A stretch of 35,500 nt of DNA. It comes from Acidovorax delafieldii 2AN. Lineage in GTDB: Bacteria; Pseudomonadota; Gammaproteobacteria; Burkholderiales; Burkholderiaceae_C. How positions within the stretch are numbered: the stretch's first letter is position 1; each line of letters opens with the position of its first letter. Shown here in pieces: positions 25,172 to 34,382 of this stretch. The notes beneath the pieces were generated by a model. The model ran no database searches and was not told where the DNA came from. It was given only the letters and a program-made list of their open reading frames with translations. Made by a program: the position numbers and the translations under genes. The stretch is from contig NZ_ACQT01000022.1 in assembly GCF_000175235.1 (NCBI RefSeq), positions 1-35,500 on the forward strand, read 5' to 3'.

Positions 25172-26554
25172 TCAATCGGGTGCAATGGTGGCCGACCGCG
25201 CCGCCACAAAAGCCTGGGCAGCCGGTTCGTGCAGCACGTGGCGACCATTGGACACCCTGCGCACGCCGGCCACCCACAGGCTGTCGATGGCTGAAGTGCG
25301 GTGGCTGCCGAACACATGGGCCGAGAGCATGCTGTGCGGCGGCAGGTCGCGCAGCGCCACGTGGTGGGCATCGAGCGCCACCATGTCCGCCTGCTGGCCC
25401 ACAGCCAGTCCTGCAATCGGACGCCCGGCAGCCTGCGACCCGCCTGCCACGGCCTGCAGGGTCATGGCCGTCGCCACCTCGGCATGCCGGGTGCTGGCGA
25501 GCACGTTGCGCTGCTGCCGCGACAGGCGCTGGCTGTATTCGAGCATCAGCAATTCCTCTGCCGCATTCACGCAGGCATGGCTGTCGGAGCCCACACCCCA
25601 GCGCCCGCCGTGCTGCAGCCAAAGCGGCATGTCGAAGATGCCATCGCCCAGGTTGGCCTCGGTGGTGGGACAGATGCCCGCCACGGCGCCCGTGCGCGCT
25701 GCGTCCTGGTACTCCTGCGGGGTCATGTGCGTGGCGTGCACCAGACACCAGCGCTCGTCCACGGGGGCGTTCTCCAGCAGCCACTGCACCGGGCGCTGGC
25801 CGCTCCAGGCCACACAATCCTGAACCTCTTGCGTCTGCTCGGCAATGTGGATGTGAATGGGCGCCTGCGCGTTGAGCGCCGTGAGGCCCTGCACCGCAAC
25901 TTCCAGACTGCCGGGCGGCACCGCGCGCAGCGAGTGCGGCGCCAGCCCCAAAACGGCCGCTTGCGCTCTTGCAGCAGGTACAAGGCGTTCCAACAATGAG
26001 AGCATGTTGTCCGTGCTGCGAATGAAGCGGGCCTGGTCCGCACGCGGTGGCTTGGCACCAAAACCACTCGTCTGGTACAGCACCGGCAGCAGCGTGATGC
26101 CGATGCCCGCACTCTGCGCCGCACGCAGCAGGGCCAGCGAGAGCGTGGCGTCATCGGCATAGGGCGTGCCGTCCTGGTCGTGGTGCACGTAGTGGAACTC
26201 GCACACGCTGGTGTAGCCCGCCTCCAGCATCTCCACGTACAGCCAGGTCGCAATGGCCTCCAGCGACTCGGGCGTAATGCGTGCCGCAAAGCGGTACATC
26301 AGGTTGCGCCAGCTCCAGAAGCTATCCTGGCTTTCGCCCCGGTATTCGGTCAGGCCCACAAACGCGCGCTGGAAGGCGTGCGAGTGCAGATTGGGCATGC
26401 CGGGCAACACGGGGCCCGGGGCCATGGCGGCACCATTTGGCTGGGCGTTGGGCGCGACGGCAGTGATGCGCCCTGCCCCATCCCATGTGATCAGCACGTT
26501 GCGCGCCCAGCCCGTGGGCAGCAGTGCATCGGCGGCGAACAGTTGTTGCGTCAT
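25172..26554 (-). CDS. hutF: Formimidoylglutamate deiminase HutF
   Basis: A 460-residue metal-dependent amidohydrolase that converts N-formimino-L-glutamate to N-formyl-L-glutamate and ammonia. The metal-binding HSH is at 57-59 ([13 protein letters not shown]). Later motifs are [14 protein letters not shown] and the [20 protein letters not shown] region with the metal-binding Asp. Length is normal. The start is the ATG giving [12 protein letters not shown], which overlaps the hutI stop codon as ATGA; 32 upstream in-frame codons belong to hutI read in another frame. Translation is therefore coupled to hutI. Confidence 0.95.
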   Translation of the reverse strand: MTQQLFAADALLPTGWARNVLITWDGAGRITAVAPNAQPNGAAMAPGPVLPGMPNLHSHAFQRAFVGLTEYRGESQDSFWSWRNLMYRFAARITPESLEAIATWLYVEMLEAGYTSVCEFHYVHHDQDGTPYADDATLSLALLRAAQSAGIGITLLPVLYQTSGFGAKPPRADQARFIRSTDNMLSLLERLVPAARAQAAVLGLAPHSLRAVPPGSLEVAVQGLTALNAQAPIHIHIAEQTQEVQDCVAWSGQRPVQWLLENAPVDERWCLVHATHMTPQEYQDAARTGAVAGICPTTEANLGDGIFDMPLWLQHGGRWGVGSDSHACVNAAEELLMLEYSQRLSRQQRNVLASTRHAEVATAMTLQAVAGGSQAAGRPIAGLAVGQQADMVALDAHHVALRDLPPHSMLSAHVFGSHRTSAIDSLWVAGVRRVSNGRHVLHEPAAQAFVAARSATIAPD

Positions 26555-27846
26555 GGCATGACTCCGTGAATGCGCCCTTGCCGCACGATGGTGCAGGCAG
26601 GCTTTTGGCCCAGCCAGTAGGCCAGTTCGGCCGCCTCGCCCACCGGCCACAGCACAAAGTGGGCGGGCCTGCCGGATGCGATGAGGCCGTGGGTGTCTTG
26701 CAGGCCGAGCGCGCGTGCAGCGTGGGTGGTGATGCCCGCTAGCGCCTCGGGCACTGTCAGACGGAACAGCGTGCAGGCCATGTTGACCATGAGCAGCAGG
26801 CTCAGCGCGGGCGAGGTACCCGGGTTGTGGTCGGTGGAGACGGCCATGGGCACACCCGCTGCGCGCAGTGCCGCGATGGGCGGCAGGTGCGTGTCGCGCA
26901 GCGTGTAGTAGGCGCCGGGCAGCAGCACGGCCACAGTGCCTGCGGCTTTCATCGCAGCGATGCCGTCGGCCGACAGGTGCTCAATGTGGTCACACGACAG
27001 CGCACCGTAGCGCGCAGCGAGTGCCGAGCCGCCCATGTCGGACAGTTGCTCCGCATGCAGCTTGACGGGGATGCCGAGCTTGCGCGCGGCCTGGAAGACC
27101 TGCTCGGTCTCGGCCAGCGTAAAGGCGATGCGTTCGCAGAACACATCCACGGCATCCACCAGGCCTTCGGCGGCCAGTGCGGGCAGCATGTCGTTGCAGA
27201 CGAGGTCGGTGTAGTCCTGGCTACCTCCAGGTTGGCCTGCATATTCGGGCGGCAGCGCATGCGCGCCAAGGAAGGTGGTGCGCACCGTGACGCCAAAGGC
27301 CTCGCCCAGGCGGCGGGCCACGCGCAGCTGCTTGCGTTCGTGCTCCAGCGCCAGTCCGTAGCCGGACTTGATCTCGATGGCACACACGCCCTCATCCAGC
27401 AGCGCCTGCAGGCGCGGCGCGGCCAGGGCAAAGAGCTCGTCTTCGCTGGCCTCGCGTGTGGCGCGCACCGACGACACGATGCCCCCGCCCGCCTTGGCCA
27501 CCTCTTCATACGTCGCACCTGCGAGCCGCATCGCGAACTCGTTGGCGCGCTGCCCGCCGTACACCAGGTGGGTGTGGCAATCGACCAGCCCGGGGGTGGC
27601 GATGGCGCCCTGGCCGTCAAAGCGGGGCAAGGCGGCAAAGGCTGCTGGCACCTGGGCCTGCGGGCCCACCCACTGCACGGCGCCGCCCTGCACCACCACA
27701 CACGCCAGCTCGCCCTCAGGCATCGGCGCATCCGTCGCCCACAACGCGGCCACGGGCCGCAGGTTGGTCCACACGCCATCGGCACTGGGTGCGGAAGATG
27801 CTGGCGGGACAACGCCCTGCTTGTTGCTACCTGCTGCTGTGTTCAT
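26551..27846 (-). CDS. hutI: Imidazolonepropionase HutI
   Basis: A 431-residue amidohydrolase opening the ring of 4-imidazolone-5-propionate to N-formimino-L-glutamate. The metal-binding HxH is at 91-93 ([15 protein letters not shown]), with further motifs [21 protein letters not shown] and [10 protein letters not shown]. It is slightly longer than usual because of a low-complexity N-terminal 25 residues. I choose the ATG at 27846; an ATG six codons upstream (27864) is in frame. Neither has a clear ribosome-binding site, so the start is uncertain. It lies 72 bp after hutD with a possible dispersed repeat between them, and overlaps hutF. Confidence 0.94.
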   Translation of the reverse strand: MNTAAGSNKQGVVPPASSAPSADGVWTNLRPVAALWATDAPMPEGELACVVVQGGAVQWVGPQAQVPAAFAALPRFDGQGAIATPGLVDCHTHLVYGGQRANEFAMRLAGATYEEVAKAGGGIVSSVRATREASEDELFALAAPRLQALLDEGVCAIEIKSGYGLALEHERKQLRVARRLGEAFGVTVRTTFLGAHALPPEYAGQPGGSQDYTDLVCNDMLPALAAEGLVDAVDVFCERIAFTLAETEQVFQAARKLGIPVKLHAEQLSDMGGSALAARYGALSCDHIEHLSADGIAAMKAAGTVAVLLPGAYYTLRDTHLPPIAALRAAGVPMAVSTDHNPGTSPALSLLLMVNMACTLFRLTVPEALAGITTHAARALGLQDTHGLIASGRPAHFVLWPVGEAAELAYWLGQKPACTIVRQGRIHGVMP

Positions 27847-27850
27847 GGAT

Positions 27851-27920
27851 TGATTTGCTATCATTTATATAGCCAATGGAGCATATTCCACTAGCGCTTG
27901 CAGCCCATTTGATTCAAATT
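27851..27920. repeat. Possible dispersed Comamonadaceae intergenic repeat
   Basis: The segment has GCTAT/ATAGC (27857-27861 and 27869-27873) around an AT loop, then CTAGCGCTTG and CATTTGATTCAAATT. I recall this arrangement (TAGC palindrome, then TAGCGCTTG, then ATTTGANTCAAAT) as common between genes of Acidovorax and relatives. It is AT-rich in a GC-rich operon and separates hutD from hutI. A second copy cannot be shown from this window. Confidence 0.4.
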
Positions 27921-28548
27921 ATGGTACAGAGCCCCTGCGCAAGGCCACCCAGGCCAGCACGGGTGCATCGTCGGCAGACCCACCGCTTTCGGCGCGGCGC
28001 ACAGGGGTGATCGACGGCGCTGTTTCTCCCCCTTCGTTCACCCACCACAGACCCTGCCCCACTGCCAGCATCCGCACTTGTTGGGTATCGCAGTCCTCGC
28101 ATCGCCAGGCGCCCTGCAGCACCATGCACAGGCCCGCTGCAGCCCCCTCAGCGGGCGGCGACACATCGCGCAGCACCTTCAGGTTCCCGGTCCACTCACC
28201 CCGGCGCAGCATCAGGTTGAAGTCGGTGGAAACACCGCCCAGCATGCGGCAGTCCACCGGCTCTTCGCCGGAGAACGCAAACGGCTCCCAGCGGTGCGTC
28301 AGCGCGTGCTGCCAATGTCCTTCTGCGCCTTGCAGATGTACGCCATCGCCATCCAGCAACATGATTTGCCGATCCACCCCCACAAAGGCCGAGAAAGGCC
28401 CGGGGCGTGCAATGGTGGCAACGCTCACGCGCCATGCAAAGCTGTCCATGCCCGCGCCGGGCGGCCAGCACGCCAGCTCGCGTGTGCTGCCGCCGCCGTT
28501 CTTCCACGGCACTGGCGGCGTGGAGGCCAGGTCCAGAAACTGCTTCAC
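27919..28548 (-). CDS. hutD: HutD-family cupin-like protein
   Basis: A 209-residue protein of the HutD/Ves family, found in many histidine-utilisation operons. The family opening is clear: PVPWKNGGGSTRELA (KNGGG at 16-20), followed by FAWRVSVATIARPGPFSAF and a double-stranded beta-helix pattern. HutD is thought to bind formiminoglutamate or related pathway compounds and to limit operon expression; the mechanism is not settled. The start is GTG at 28548, whose bases overlap the stop codon of the oxygenase gene (GTGA), so the two are translationally coupled. Confidence 0.92.
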   Translation of the reverse strand: MKQFLDLASTPPVPWKNGGGSTRELACWPPGAGMDSFAWRVSVATIARPGPFSAFVGVDRQIMLLDGDGVHLQGAEGHWQHALTHRWEPFAFSGEEPVDCRMLGGVSTDFNLMLRRGEWTGNLKVLRDVSPPAEGAAAGLCMVLQGAWRCEDCDTQQVRMLAVGQGLWWVNEGGETAPSITPVRRAESGGSADDAPVLAWVALRRGSVP

Positions 28549-29438
28549 GCCCGTTCACCCTGCGGCACACCGTTCCCGTCCACCAGCAGCGGGAACAGCG
28601 GGTGGTCCATGGCTGCCCCAGCGGGCAGCTGGTCCGCCAGCCCCGGGAACTCGGGCGAGGTCGTCCACGGCCTTGGCGCGTGGCGGGTGTCGTCGCCCAA
28701 GAACCGCACCGAGAACACGCGGCGCCGGTTGGGCCCCTCCACCCCGCCGGACGCATGCAGCGTGAGCATGTGAAAACACACAACGTCGCCCGGCTCGATC
28801 TCCCAGCCCACGATGGGAAAAGCGTCGCGATTGGCCTCGACGTTGGGCAGGTCCTGCAGGCTGCCTTCAGGGAACCACTTGGCCTGGTTGTCCATGAAGG
28901 TGCGCGGCATGAGCCAGGGCCCCTGGTGCGATCCCGCCACAAACTCCAGCGTGGCCGCACGCGAGACCGGGTCCACTGGTATCCACATGCTCACGTTCTG
29001 CCTGCCTTCGATGTTGTAGTAAGGCTGGTCCTGGTGCCAGGGCGTCTTCTGGCGCGTGCCAGGCTCCTTCACCAGCACATGGTCGTGGTACAGCCGCACG
29101 GTGCGTGACTGCATCAGGCGCTGCGCGGCCAGGGCCAGCGGCGTGTCGCGCACAAAGCGGCCAAACTGCGGGATGTCCTGCCAGTTGCAGAAGTCCTCGA
29201 AGAAGCGGCCCGGGTCATCCGGCCTGCTGGCCACTTTGGCGCGCGGGCTGGGCGCGGCCAGGTTGGCGTCGATGCCGTCGCGCAGCAGCGCGACCTCTTC
29301 GGGCGTGAGCAGCTGCTTGATGCAGATGGCGCCGTCGCGGTCAAACCGCGCGATGTCGTCGGCGGTCAGGCGCTCCTGCAAGCGCTGTTGAAAGTGCTGT
29401 TGTTGGATCAGGTCACTGGCATGTGAAACCGGGTGCAT
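28545..29438 (-). CDS. Phytanoyl-CoA dioxygenase-like Fe(II)/2-oxoglutarate oxygenase
   Basis: A 297-residue cytoplasmic oxygenase of the PhyH family. The iron ligands are intact: His135 and Asp137 (WHQD) and His228 (MLTLHASGG), with Arg238-240 (NRRR) supplying the 2-oxoglutarate contact. The fold and length match small-molecule hydroxylases such as EctD. The start is the ATG giving MHPVSHASD, with AAGGAG about 10 bp upstream. The open frame extends 16 codons further by a GTG. It lies between an amino-acid importer and hutD, and its stop overlaps the hutD GTG start. A PhyH oxygenase has no step in the known histidine route, so it probably hydroxylates or demethylates a histidine-related substrate; this is inference. 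Confidence 0.9.
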   Translation of the reverse strand: MHPVSHASDLIQQQHFQQRLQERLTADDIARFDRDGAICIKQLLTPEEVALLRDGIDANLAAPSPRAKVASRPDDPGRFFEDFCNWQDIPQFGRFVRDTPLALAAQRLMQSRTVRLYHDHVLVKEPGTRQKTPWHQDQPYYNIEGRQNVSMWIPVDPVSRAATLEFVAGSHQGPWLMPRTFMDNQAKWFPEGSLQDLPNVEANRDAFPIVGWEIEPGDVVCFHMLTLHASGGVEGPNRRRVFSVRFLGDDTRHAPRPWTTSPEFPGLADQLPAGAAMDHPLFPLLVDGNGVPQGERA

Positions 29439-29494
29439 ACGAGCTGTCTCCTTGTAGGCTATTGACCGTTGTCGTCCATCACGCACACCCAGCC

Positions 29495-30289
29495 TCAGGC
29501 GCGCGTGAGCACCGCCTGCAGAAAGGAGCGCGTGCGCTCCTGCGTGGGGTTGGTGAAGATGGTGGCAGGCTGACCGGACTCGATGATCCCGCCGCCGTCC
29601 ATCACCACCACCACGTCGCCCACCTCGCGTGCAAAGTCCATTTCGTGCGTCACGACCATCATGGTCATGCCTTCGCTGGCCAGCAGCTTCATGACTTGCA
29701 GCACCTCGCCCACCAGCTCCGGGTCCAGCGCCGACGTGGGCTCGTCGAACAGCATCACGCGCGGCTCCATGGCCAGCGCGCGGGCAATGGCCACGCGCTG
29801 CTTTTGCCCGCCCGACAGGCTGGCAGGCATGGCCAAAGCCTTGTGCGCCAGGCCCACCTTGGTCAGCAGGGCCTGTGCGCGCTCCTCGGCCTCCTTGCGC
29901 GAGAGGCCGCGCAGCTTGCGCGGGCCCAGCGTGACGTTGTCGAGCACCGACAGGTGCGGAAACAGGTTGAACGACTGGAACACCATGCCCACTTCTTCGC
30001 GCAGGGCGTTCAGGTCATGGTCGGGCAGCATACGGCCGTCCTGCACCAGTGTGCGGCCACAGATCTCGACCGTGCCGCCTTCAGGTTGCTCCAGCCCGTT
30101 GCAGCAGCGCAAAAAGGTGCTCTTGCCCGAGCCGCTGGGCCCGATGACCACCACCACCTGCGACGGCAGCACGTCAAAGTCGATGCCGTTCAGCACCACG
30201 TGGCTGCCAAACGACTTGCGCAGTCCGCGAATGCGCACGATGGGCTCGGCGGATGGGCTTGCTCCAGTCATTACAGAATTTTTCTTCAT
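29495..30289 (-). CDS. Polar amino-acid ABC importer ATPase (GlnQ/HisP type)
   Basis: A 264-residue ATPase of the polar amino-acid uptake family. Walker [10 protein letters not shown] is at 50-58, the signature [15 protein letters not shown], Walker [15 protein letters not shown] and the switch His in VVTHEMDFA are all intact. It powers uptake through the adjacent permease. The ATG at 30289 overlaps the permease stop codon (ATGA), so translation is coupled; an ATG six codons in (MTGAS) is possible. Its place in the hut operon makes histidine, urocanate or a histidine derivative the likely cargo. Confidence 0.93.
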   Translation of the reverse strand: MKKNSVMTGASPSAEPIVRIRGLRKSFGSHVVLNGIDFDVLPSQVVVVIGPSGSGKSTFLRCCNGLEQPEGGTVEICGRTLVQDGRMLPDHDLNALREEVGMVFQSFNLFPHLSVLDNVTLGPRKLRGLSRKEAEERAQALLTKVGLAHKALAMPASLSGGQKQRVAIARALAMEPRVMLFDEPTSALDPELVGEVLQVMKLLASEGMTMMVVTHEMDFAREVGDVVVVMDGGGIIESGQPATIFTNPTQERTRSFLQAVLTRA

Positions 30290-30954
30290 TGCACCATCCC
30301 CCCGGCACGCAGGCGCAGCTCCATGCGTCGCAGCACCAGCGAAGTGACACCCGTGAGGATGAAATACACCACCGCAATCGCCAGGTACACCTCCAGCGAG
30401 CGGTACGACACACTGATGATCTTCTGCCCTTCGTGCATCAGGTCGTGGATGGTGAGCAGCGACACCAGCGCCGAGTTCTTGATCAGCGCGATGAACTCAT
30501 TGCCCAGCGGAGGAATCATGCGCACCACGGCCTGCGGCAGCACCACGGTGCGCATGGCCAGGCCCGACGACATGCCAATGGAACGCGCCGCCTCCATCTG
30601 TCCCTTGTCAATGGACTGGATGGCGCCGCGCACCACCTCGGACACATAGGCGCCCGAGTAGATGCCCAGGCCAATCACGCCACACACGAAAGCAGGCAGC
30701 AGGATGCCAAACTGCGGCAGGCCAAAGAACAGGATGAACAGCTGCACCAGCAGCGGCGTGCCGCGTATCGCGGCCACGTAGGCAGTGCACAGGGCATAGA
30801 CCACGCGGCGCTTGGGGTTCAGGCGGCCAATGCCCACCAGCAGCCCCATGACGCAGCCCAGCAGCAACGAGGCGGCCGTGATTTCCACAGTGACCACCGC
30901 ACCCGCCAGCAACTGGGGCAACCCGGCCCAGACAGGAGAAAAATCGAGTTCCAT
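30286..30954 (-). CDS. Polar amino-acid ABC importer permease
   Basis: A 222-residue inner-membrane permease with about five hydrophobic segments. The family coupling-loop phrase, a variant of EAA-x3-G, is visible as [21 protein letters not shown] followed by [21 protein letters not shown]. Only one permease gene is present, so the channel is presumably a homodimer, unlike the HisQ-HisM pair. It starts 29 bp after the binding-protein gene and overlaps the ATPase gene. Confidence 0.93.
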   Translation of the reverse strand: MELDFSPVWAGLPQLLAGAVVTVEITAASLLLGCVMGLLVGIGRLNPKRRVVYALCTAYVAAIRGTPLLVQLFILFFGLPQFGILLPAFVCGVIGLGIYSGAYVSEVVRGAIQSIDKGQMEAARSIGMSSGLAMRTVVLPQAVVRMIPPLGNEFIALIKNSALVSLLTIHDLMHEGQKIISVSYRSLEVYLAIAVVYFILTGVTSLVLRRMELRLRAGGMVQ

Positions 30955-30983
30955 GGCTCAGTTCGGCAACGTTAGGTTGCTGT

Positions 30984-31733
30984 TTACTTGGTAGCGCTGT
31001 TGCTGAACCACTTCTTGACGATGGCCGCATAGGTGCCGTCGGCCTTGAGTTTGTTGATGGCACCGTTGAAGGCCTTCGTCAGCTCAGGCGTGTCCTTGCG
31101 CAGGGCCATGCCGTACTCTTCGGTGGTGAGCTGCTCGTCGAGCACGCGCAGGCCCGGACGGGTGCGCACATACTGGAAGGCGGCGGGCTTGCCCGTCACA
31201 GCGGCATCAGCGCGGCCGATGTCCACCAGGTTGAACATCTCCTGGTTCTTTTCGACCTCGACACGCTGCACCTTGGGGAATTTTTCGGTCAGGTACGCCA
31301 CCGACTTGGTGCCCACCTGCACGCTGACCTTCTTGCCGTCCAGGTCGGCCAGCTTGTTGATGGCCTTGTTGTCGGCCTTCACCATCACCACCAGGCCACC
31401 GGCGTAGTAGGAATCGGTGAAGTCCACCACCTTCTTGCGCTCGTCGGTGATGTAGATGGCCGAGACCGCCATGTCAAAACGCTTCGAGATCAGGCCGGGA
31501 ATCAGGCCCTTGAAGTCGATGTCCACCCACTCGACCTGCTTGCCCATGGTCTTGGCAATGGCCTCCACCAGCTCGATGTCGAAGCCCGTGCGTTTTCCGT
31601 TTTCGACAAACTCCATGGGCGGGAACGTGGCATCAGTGCCCACACGCAGGACGTTGTCCTGGGCCTGTACACCCGTGGTGCAGAGGGCTGCGGCGGCCAG
31701 GCTGGCCAGAAGAAGGTTGCGGCGAAGGTTCAT
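30984..31733 (-). CDS. Periplasmic amino-acid binding protein (family 3)
   Basis: A 249-residue exported receptor. Signal peptide MNLRRNLLLA, hydrophobic core, cleavage likely after VQA (22-24). The mature part opens VLRVGTDATFPPMEFVENGK, and the ITDERKKVVDFTDSYY segment contains the Arg that grips the amino-acid carboxylate in family 3 receptors. It delivers ligand to the adjacent permease/ATPase. Placement in the hut operon suggests histidine or a histidine derivative. It follows the IclR gene by 32 bp. Confidence 0.93.
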   Translation of the reverse strand: MNLRRNLLLASLAAAALCTTGVQAQDNVLRVGTDATFPPMEFVENGKRTGFDIELVEAIAKTMGKQVEWVDIDFKGLIPGLISKRFDMAVSAIYITDERKKVVDFTDSYYAGGLVVMVKADNKAINKLADLDGKKVSVQVGTKSVAYLTEKFPKVQRVEVEKNQEMFNLVDIGRADAAVTGKPAAFQYVRTRPGLRVLDEQLTTEEYGMALRKDTPELTKAFNGAINKLKADGTYAAIVKKWFSNSATK

Positions 31734-31765
31734 GGGGAAAGCTCCTGAGGAGGGGTGAGGGAAAA

Positions 31766-32542
31766 TCAGGGAGAAGTGAGCTGGCGAGAGATGCGCGCTG
31801 CGGCGACGACGGCCATGCCGGTGAGTGCGGTCTCCTGCCCCTGGGCCCGCAAGATCGGGGCCATCAGGGTGATGGCCCCGGCGGCCTGCCGGGGAGAACC
31901 GAACACGGGCACGCTGACGCCCCAGACACCGGCATCCACTTCGCCAGAGCTGACGGCGTAACCCGCCTTGGCAATGCCTTCCAGCTCGGTCAGCGCCGCC
32001 TGGCGCTCAGCCGTGTCTGCGCCGTAGTGCAGGTCCAGAATGGCATTGCGCGTGGCCGGGGCCACGTGGGCAAGCAGGCACTTGGCGGAGGCCCCCGCGC
32101 GAAGCGGCACGCTGCGCCCTTTTTCAAACGAGCAGCGCAGGGCCTGCGTGCTGTCCACCATGTCCAGGCACACCACGCTGTCATTCACGGCCACCACCAG
32201 CCCCACGCTCTCGTGGGACTGCCGGGCCAGGGCCTGCATGTCCGGCCGCGCGTGGTGCACCAGATGCGACGCCATGTCAAAGCCCAGCGCCAGTTGCAGG
32301 CTCAGCGGCCCGGGCGCATAGTGCCCGCTGCTCTCCAGCACAAAGCCCCACAGCTTGAGCCGCGCCAGCTGCCGGTACAGCGTGCTGCGGGCCAGGCCCG
32401 TGGCCTCCACCAGCTCGGCAGCCGACATGGGCTGCCCGTGCTGCGCCAGCACCGCCAGCACGTGCAGAACACGGTCGGCGGCGGCAACGGAGGTGGGTCC
32501 ACGGGTGGGCATGGACTCAGTATCAAAGGATTGCAGCGGCAT
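31766..32542 (-). CDS. IclR-family transcriptional regulator
   Basis: A 258-residue DNA-binding regulator. The N-terminal winged helix-turn-helix is at about 20-80 (MSAAELVEATGLARSTLYRQL), followed by the IclR effector-binding GAF-like domain (about 90-250) with AGASAKCLLAHVAP and SGEVDAGVWGVSVPVF. It lies within the hut operon between hutU and the importer, on the same strand. hut operons are usually controlled by the GntR-family HutC, so this IclR protein may sense histidine, urocanate or the transporter's ligand. A palindrome lies 10 bp before its start codon. A hutC gene beyond the window cannot be excluded. Confidence 0.93.
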   Translation of the reverse strand: MPLQSFDTESMPTRGPTSVAAADRVLHVLAVLAQHGQPMSAAELVEATGLARSTLYRQLARLKLWGFVLESSGHYAPGPLSLQLALGFDMASHLVHHARPDMQALARQSHESVGLVVAVNDSVVCLDMVDSTQALRCSFEKGRSVPLRAGASAKCLLAHVAPATRNAILDLHYGADTAERQAALTELEGIAKAGYAVSSGEVDAGVWGVSVPVFGSPRQAAGAITLMAPILRAQGQETALTGMAVVAAARISRQLTSP

Positions 32543-32552
32543 TCAAACCCAA

Positions 32553-32573
32553 CATTCCCAACGAATGGGAATG
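32553..32573 (-). promoter_or_regulatory. Likely IclR operator
   Basis: CATTCCCA and TGGGAATG form a perfect 8-bp inverted repeat with a 5-nt spacer, 10 bp before the iclR start codon. An overlapping GGGAA-N5-TTCCC extends it. The pattern resembles known IclR-family operators (TGGAA/TTCCA-like) and suggests autoregulation and an internal promoter after hutU. Confidence 0.6.
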
Positions 32574-32617
32574 CAGTTCCCTTTTTTCACATTCCTGTCA
32601 TTCCCTCCCTCGCCCCT

Positions 32618-34342
32618 TCACTTCACCATGGGCAGCTTCAGGCCCTGCTTCTTGGCCGTCTCCACCGCCAGTTCGTAGCCCGCGTCGGCATGGCGCATCA
32701 CGCCGCTGCCGCAGTCGTTGACCAGCACATTGGCAAGGCGTTGGGCCGCGGCTTCCGTGCCGTCGGCCACGATGACCATGCCCGAGTGCTGCGAGTAGCC
32801 CATGCCCACGCCCCCGCCGTGGTGCAGGCTGACCCAGGTGGCGCCGCCCGAGGTGTTGAGCAGCGCGTTGAGCAGCGGCCAATCGCTCACGGCGTCGGTG
32901 CCGTCCTTCATGCCTTCGGTCTCGCGGTTGGGGCTGGCCACGCTGCCGGTGTCCAGGTGGTCGCGGCCGATCACGATGGGGGCCTTCAGCTCGCCGTTCT
33001 TCACCATCTCGTTGAAGGCCAGGCCCGCGATGTGGCGCTCGCCCAGGCCCAGCCAGCAGATGCGTGCGGGCAGGCCCTGGAAGGCGATGCGCTGGCCCGC
33101 CATTTCAAGCCAGCGGTGCACGTGTTTGTTCTCGGGGAACAGTTCCTTGATCTTGGCGTCGGTCTTGCGGATGTCCTCCGGGTCACCCGACAGGGCCACC
33201 CAACGGAACGGGCCCTTGCCTTCGCAGAACAGCGGGCGGATATAGGCGGGCACAAAGCCGGGGAAGTCGAAGGCGTCCTTCACGCCTTCGTCAAACGCCA
33301 CCTGGCGGATGTTGTTGCCGTAGTCCACCACCGGGATGCCCATGTGCTGGAAGTCGAGCATGGCCTGCACATGCACGGCGCAGGACTTGGCAGCGGCTTT
33401 CTTCAGCACTTCATGCTGGGTCACATCCTGCTGCGCGGCGCGCCACTGCGCCACCGTCCAGCCCGCGGGCAGGTAGCCGTTGACGAGGTCGTGGGCCGAG
33501 GTCTGGTCGGTCACCAGGTCGGGCTTCAAGCCACCGGCCTTGGCACGGCGCACCAGCTCGGGCAGGATTTCTGCGGCGTTGCCCAGCAGGGCGATCGATA
33601 CGGCCTCTTTGGCTGCGGTGTGCTGCTGGATCAGCTCCAACGCGTGGTCGATGTCACGCGCCTGCTTGTCCACATAGCGCGTGCGCAGGCGGAAGTCGAT
33701 GCTGCTTTGCTGGCATTCGATGTTGAGCGACACCGCGCCCGCGAACGTGGCGGCCAGCGGCTGCGCGCCGCCCATGCCGCCCAGGCCTGCTGTCAGGATC
33801 CAGCGCCCTTCCAGCGAGCCACCAAAGTGCTTGCGGCCCGCCTCAGCAAAGGTCTCGTACGTGCCTTGCACGATGCCTTGCGTGCCGATGTAGATCCAGC
33901 TGCCCGCCGTCATCTGGCCATACATGAACAGGCCCTTTTGGTCCAGCTCGCTGAAGTGCTCCCAGTTGGCCCACTTGGGCACTAGATTGGAGTTGGCCAG
34001 CAGCACGCGGGGCGCATTGGCGTGGGTCTTGAACACGCCCACGGGCTTGCCGGACTGGATGAGCAGGGTCTCGTCGTCATTCAGGTCCTTGAGCGAGGCG
34101 AGGATCTGGTCAAAACATTCCCAGTTGCGCGCGGCACGGCCAATGCCGCCGTACACCACCAGGTCCTGCGGGCGCTCGGCCACCTCGGGGTCGAGGTTGT
34201 TCTGGATCATGCGGTAGGCGGCCTCGGTGAGCCAGCTTTTGCAAGTGAGCTGGCTGCCGCGCGGCGCGCGGATCACGCGGCTGGCGTCGTGGCGGGGGTC
34301 GTTGTTGGAGGCGGCGGCGATGATGGCGTCGTTGGCGTTCAT
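32618..34342 (-). CDS. hutU: Urocanate hydratase HutU
   Basis: A 574-residue urocanase that adds water to urocanate, using tightly bound NAD+ as an electrophile, to give imidazolonepropionate. Recognisable blocks are [28 protein letters not shown] in the NAD-binding insert, [17 protein letters not shown], the [14 protein letters not shown] segment with the catalytic Cys, and [19 protein letters not shown]. It is a little longer than the usual 555-560 residues because of the N terminus. The ATG follows an AGGAG ribosome-binding site and lies 40 bp after hutH. Confidence 0.96.
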   Translation of the reverse strand: MNANDAIIAAASNNDPRHDASRVIRAPRGSQLTCKSWLTEAAYRMIQNNLDPEVAERPQDLVVYGGIGRAARNWECFDQILASLKDLNDDETLLIQSGKPVGVFKTHANAPRVLLANSNLVPKWANWEHFSELDQKGLFMYGQMTAGSWIYIGTQGIVQGTYETFAEAGRKHFGGSLEGRWILTAGLGGMGGAQPLAATFAGAVSLNIECQQSSIDFRLRTRYVDKQARDIDHALELIQQHTAAKEAVSIALLGNAAEILPELVRRAKAGGLKPDLVTDQTSAHDLVNGYLPAGWTVAQWRAAQQDVTQHEVLKKAAAKSCAVHVQAMLDFQHMGIPVVDYGNNIRQVAFDEGVKDAFDFPGFVPAYIRPLFCEGKGPFRWVALSGDPEDIRKTDAKIKELFPENKHVHRWLEMAGQRIAFQGLPARICWLGLGERHIAGLAFNEMVKNGELKAPIVIGRDHLDTGSVASPNRETEGMKDGTDAVSDWPLLNALLNTSGGATWVSLHHGGGVGMGYSQHSGMVIVADGTEAAAQRLANVLVNDCGSGVMRHADAGYELAVETAKKQGLKLPMVK

Positions 34343-34382
34343 GGTGGGCTCCTGTGAATCAATGGGGTATGCGTAGAGAAAA

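Noticed and set aside
32027-33985. A 652-codon plus-strand open frame opposite iclR and hutU
   Set aside because: It is antisense to hutU with all its family motifs; composition is typical of a shadow frame.
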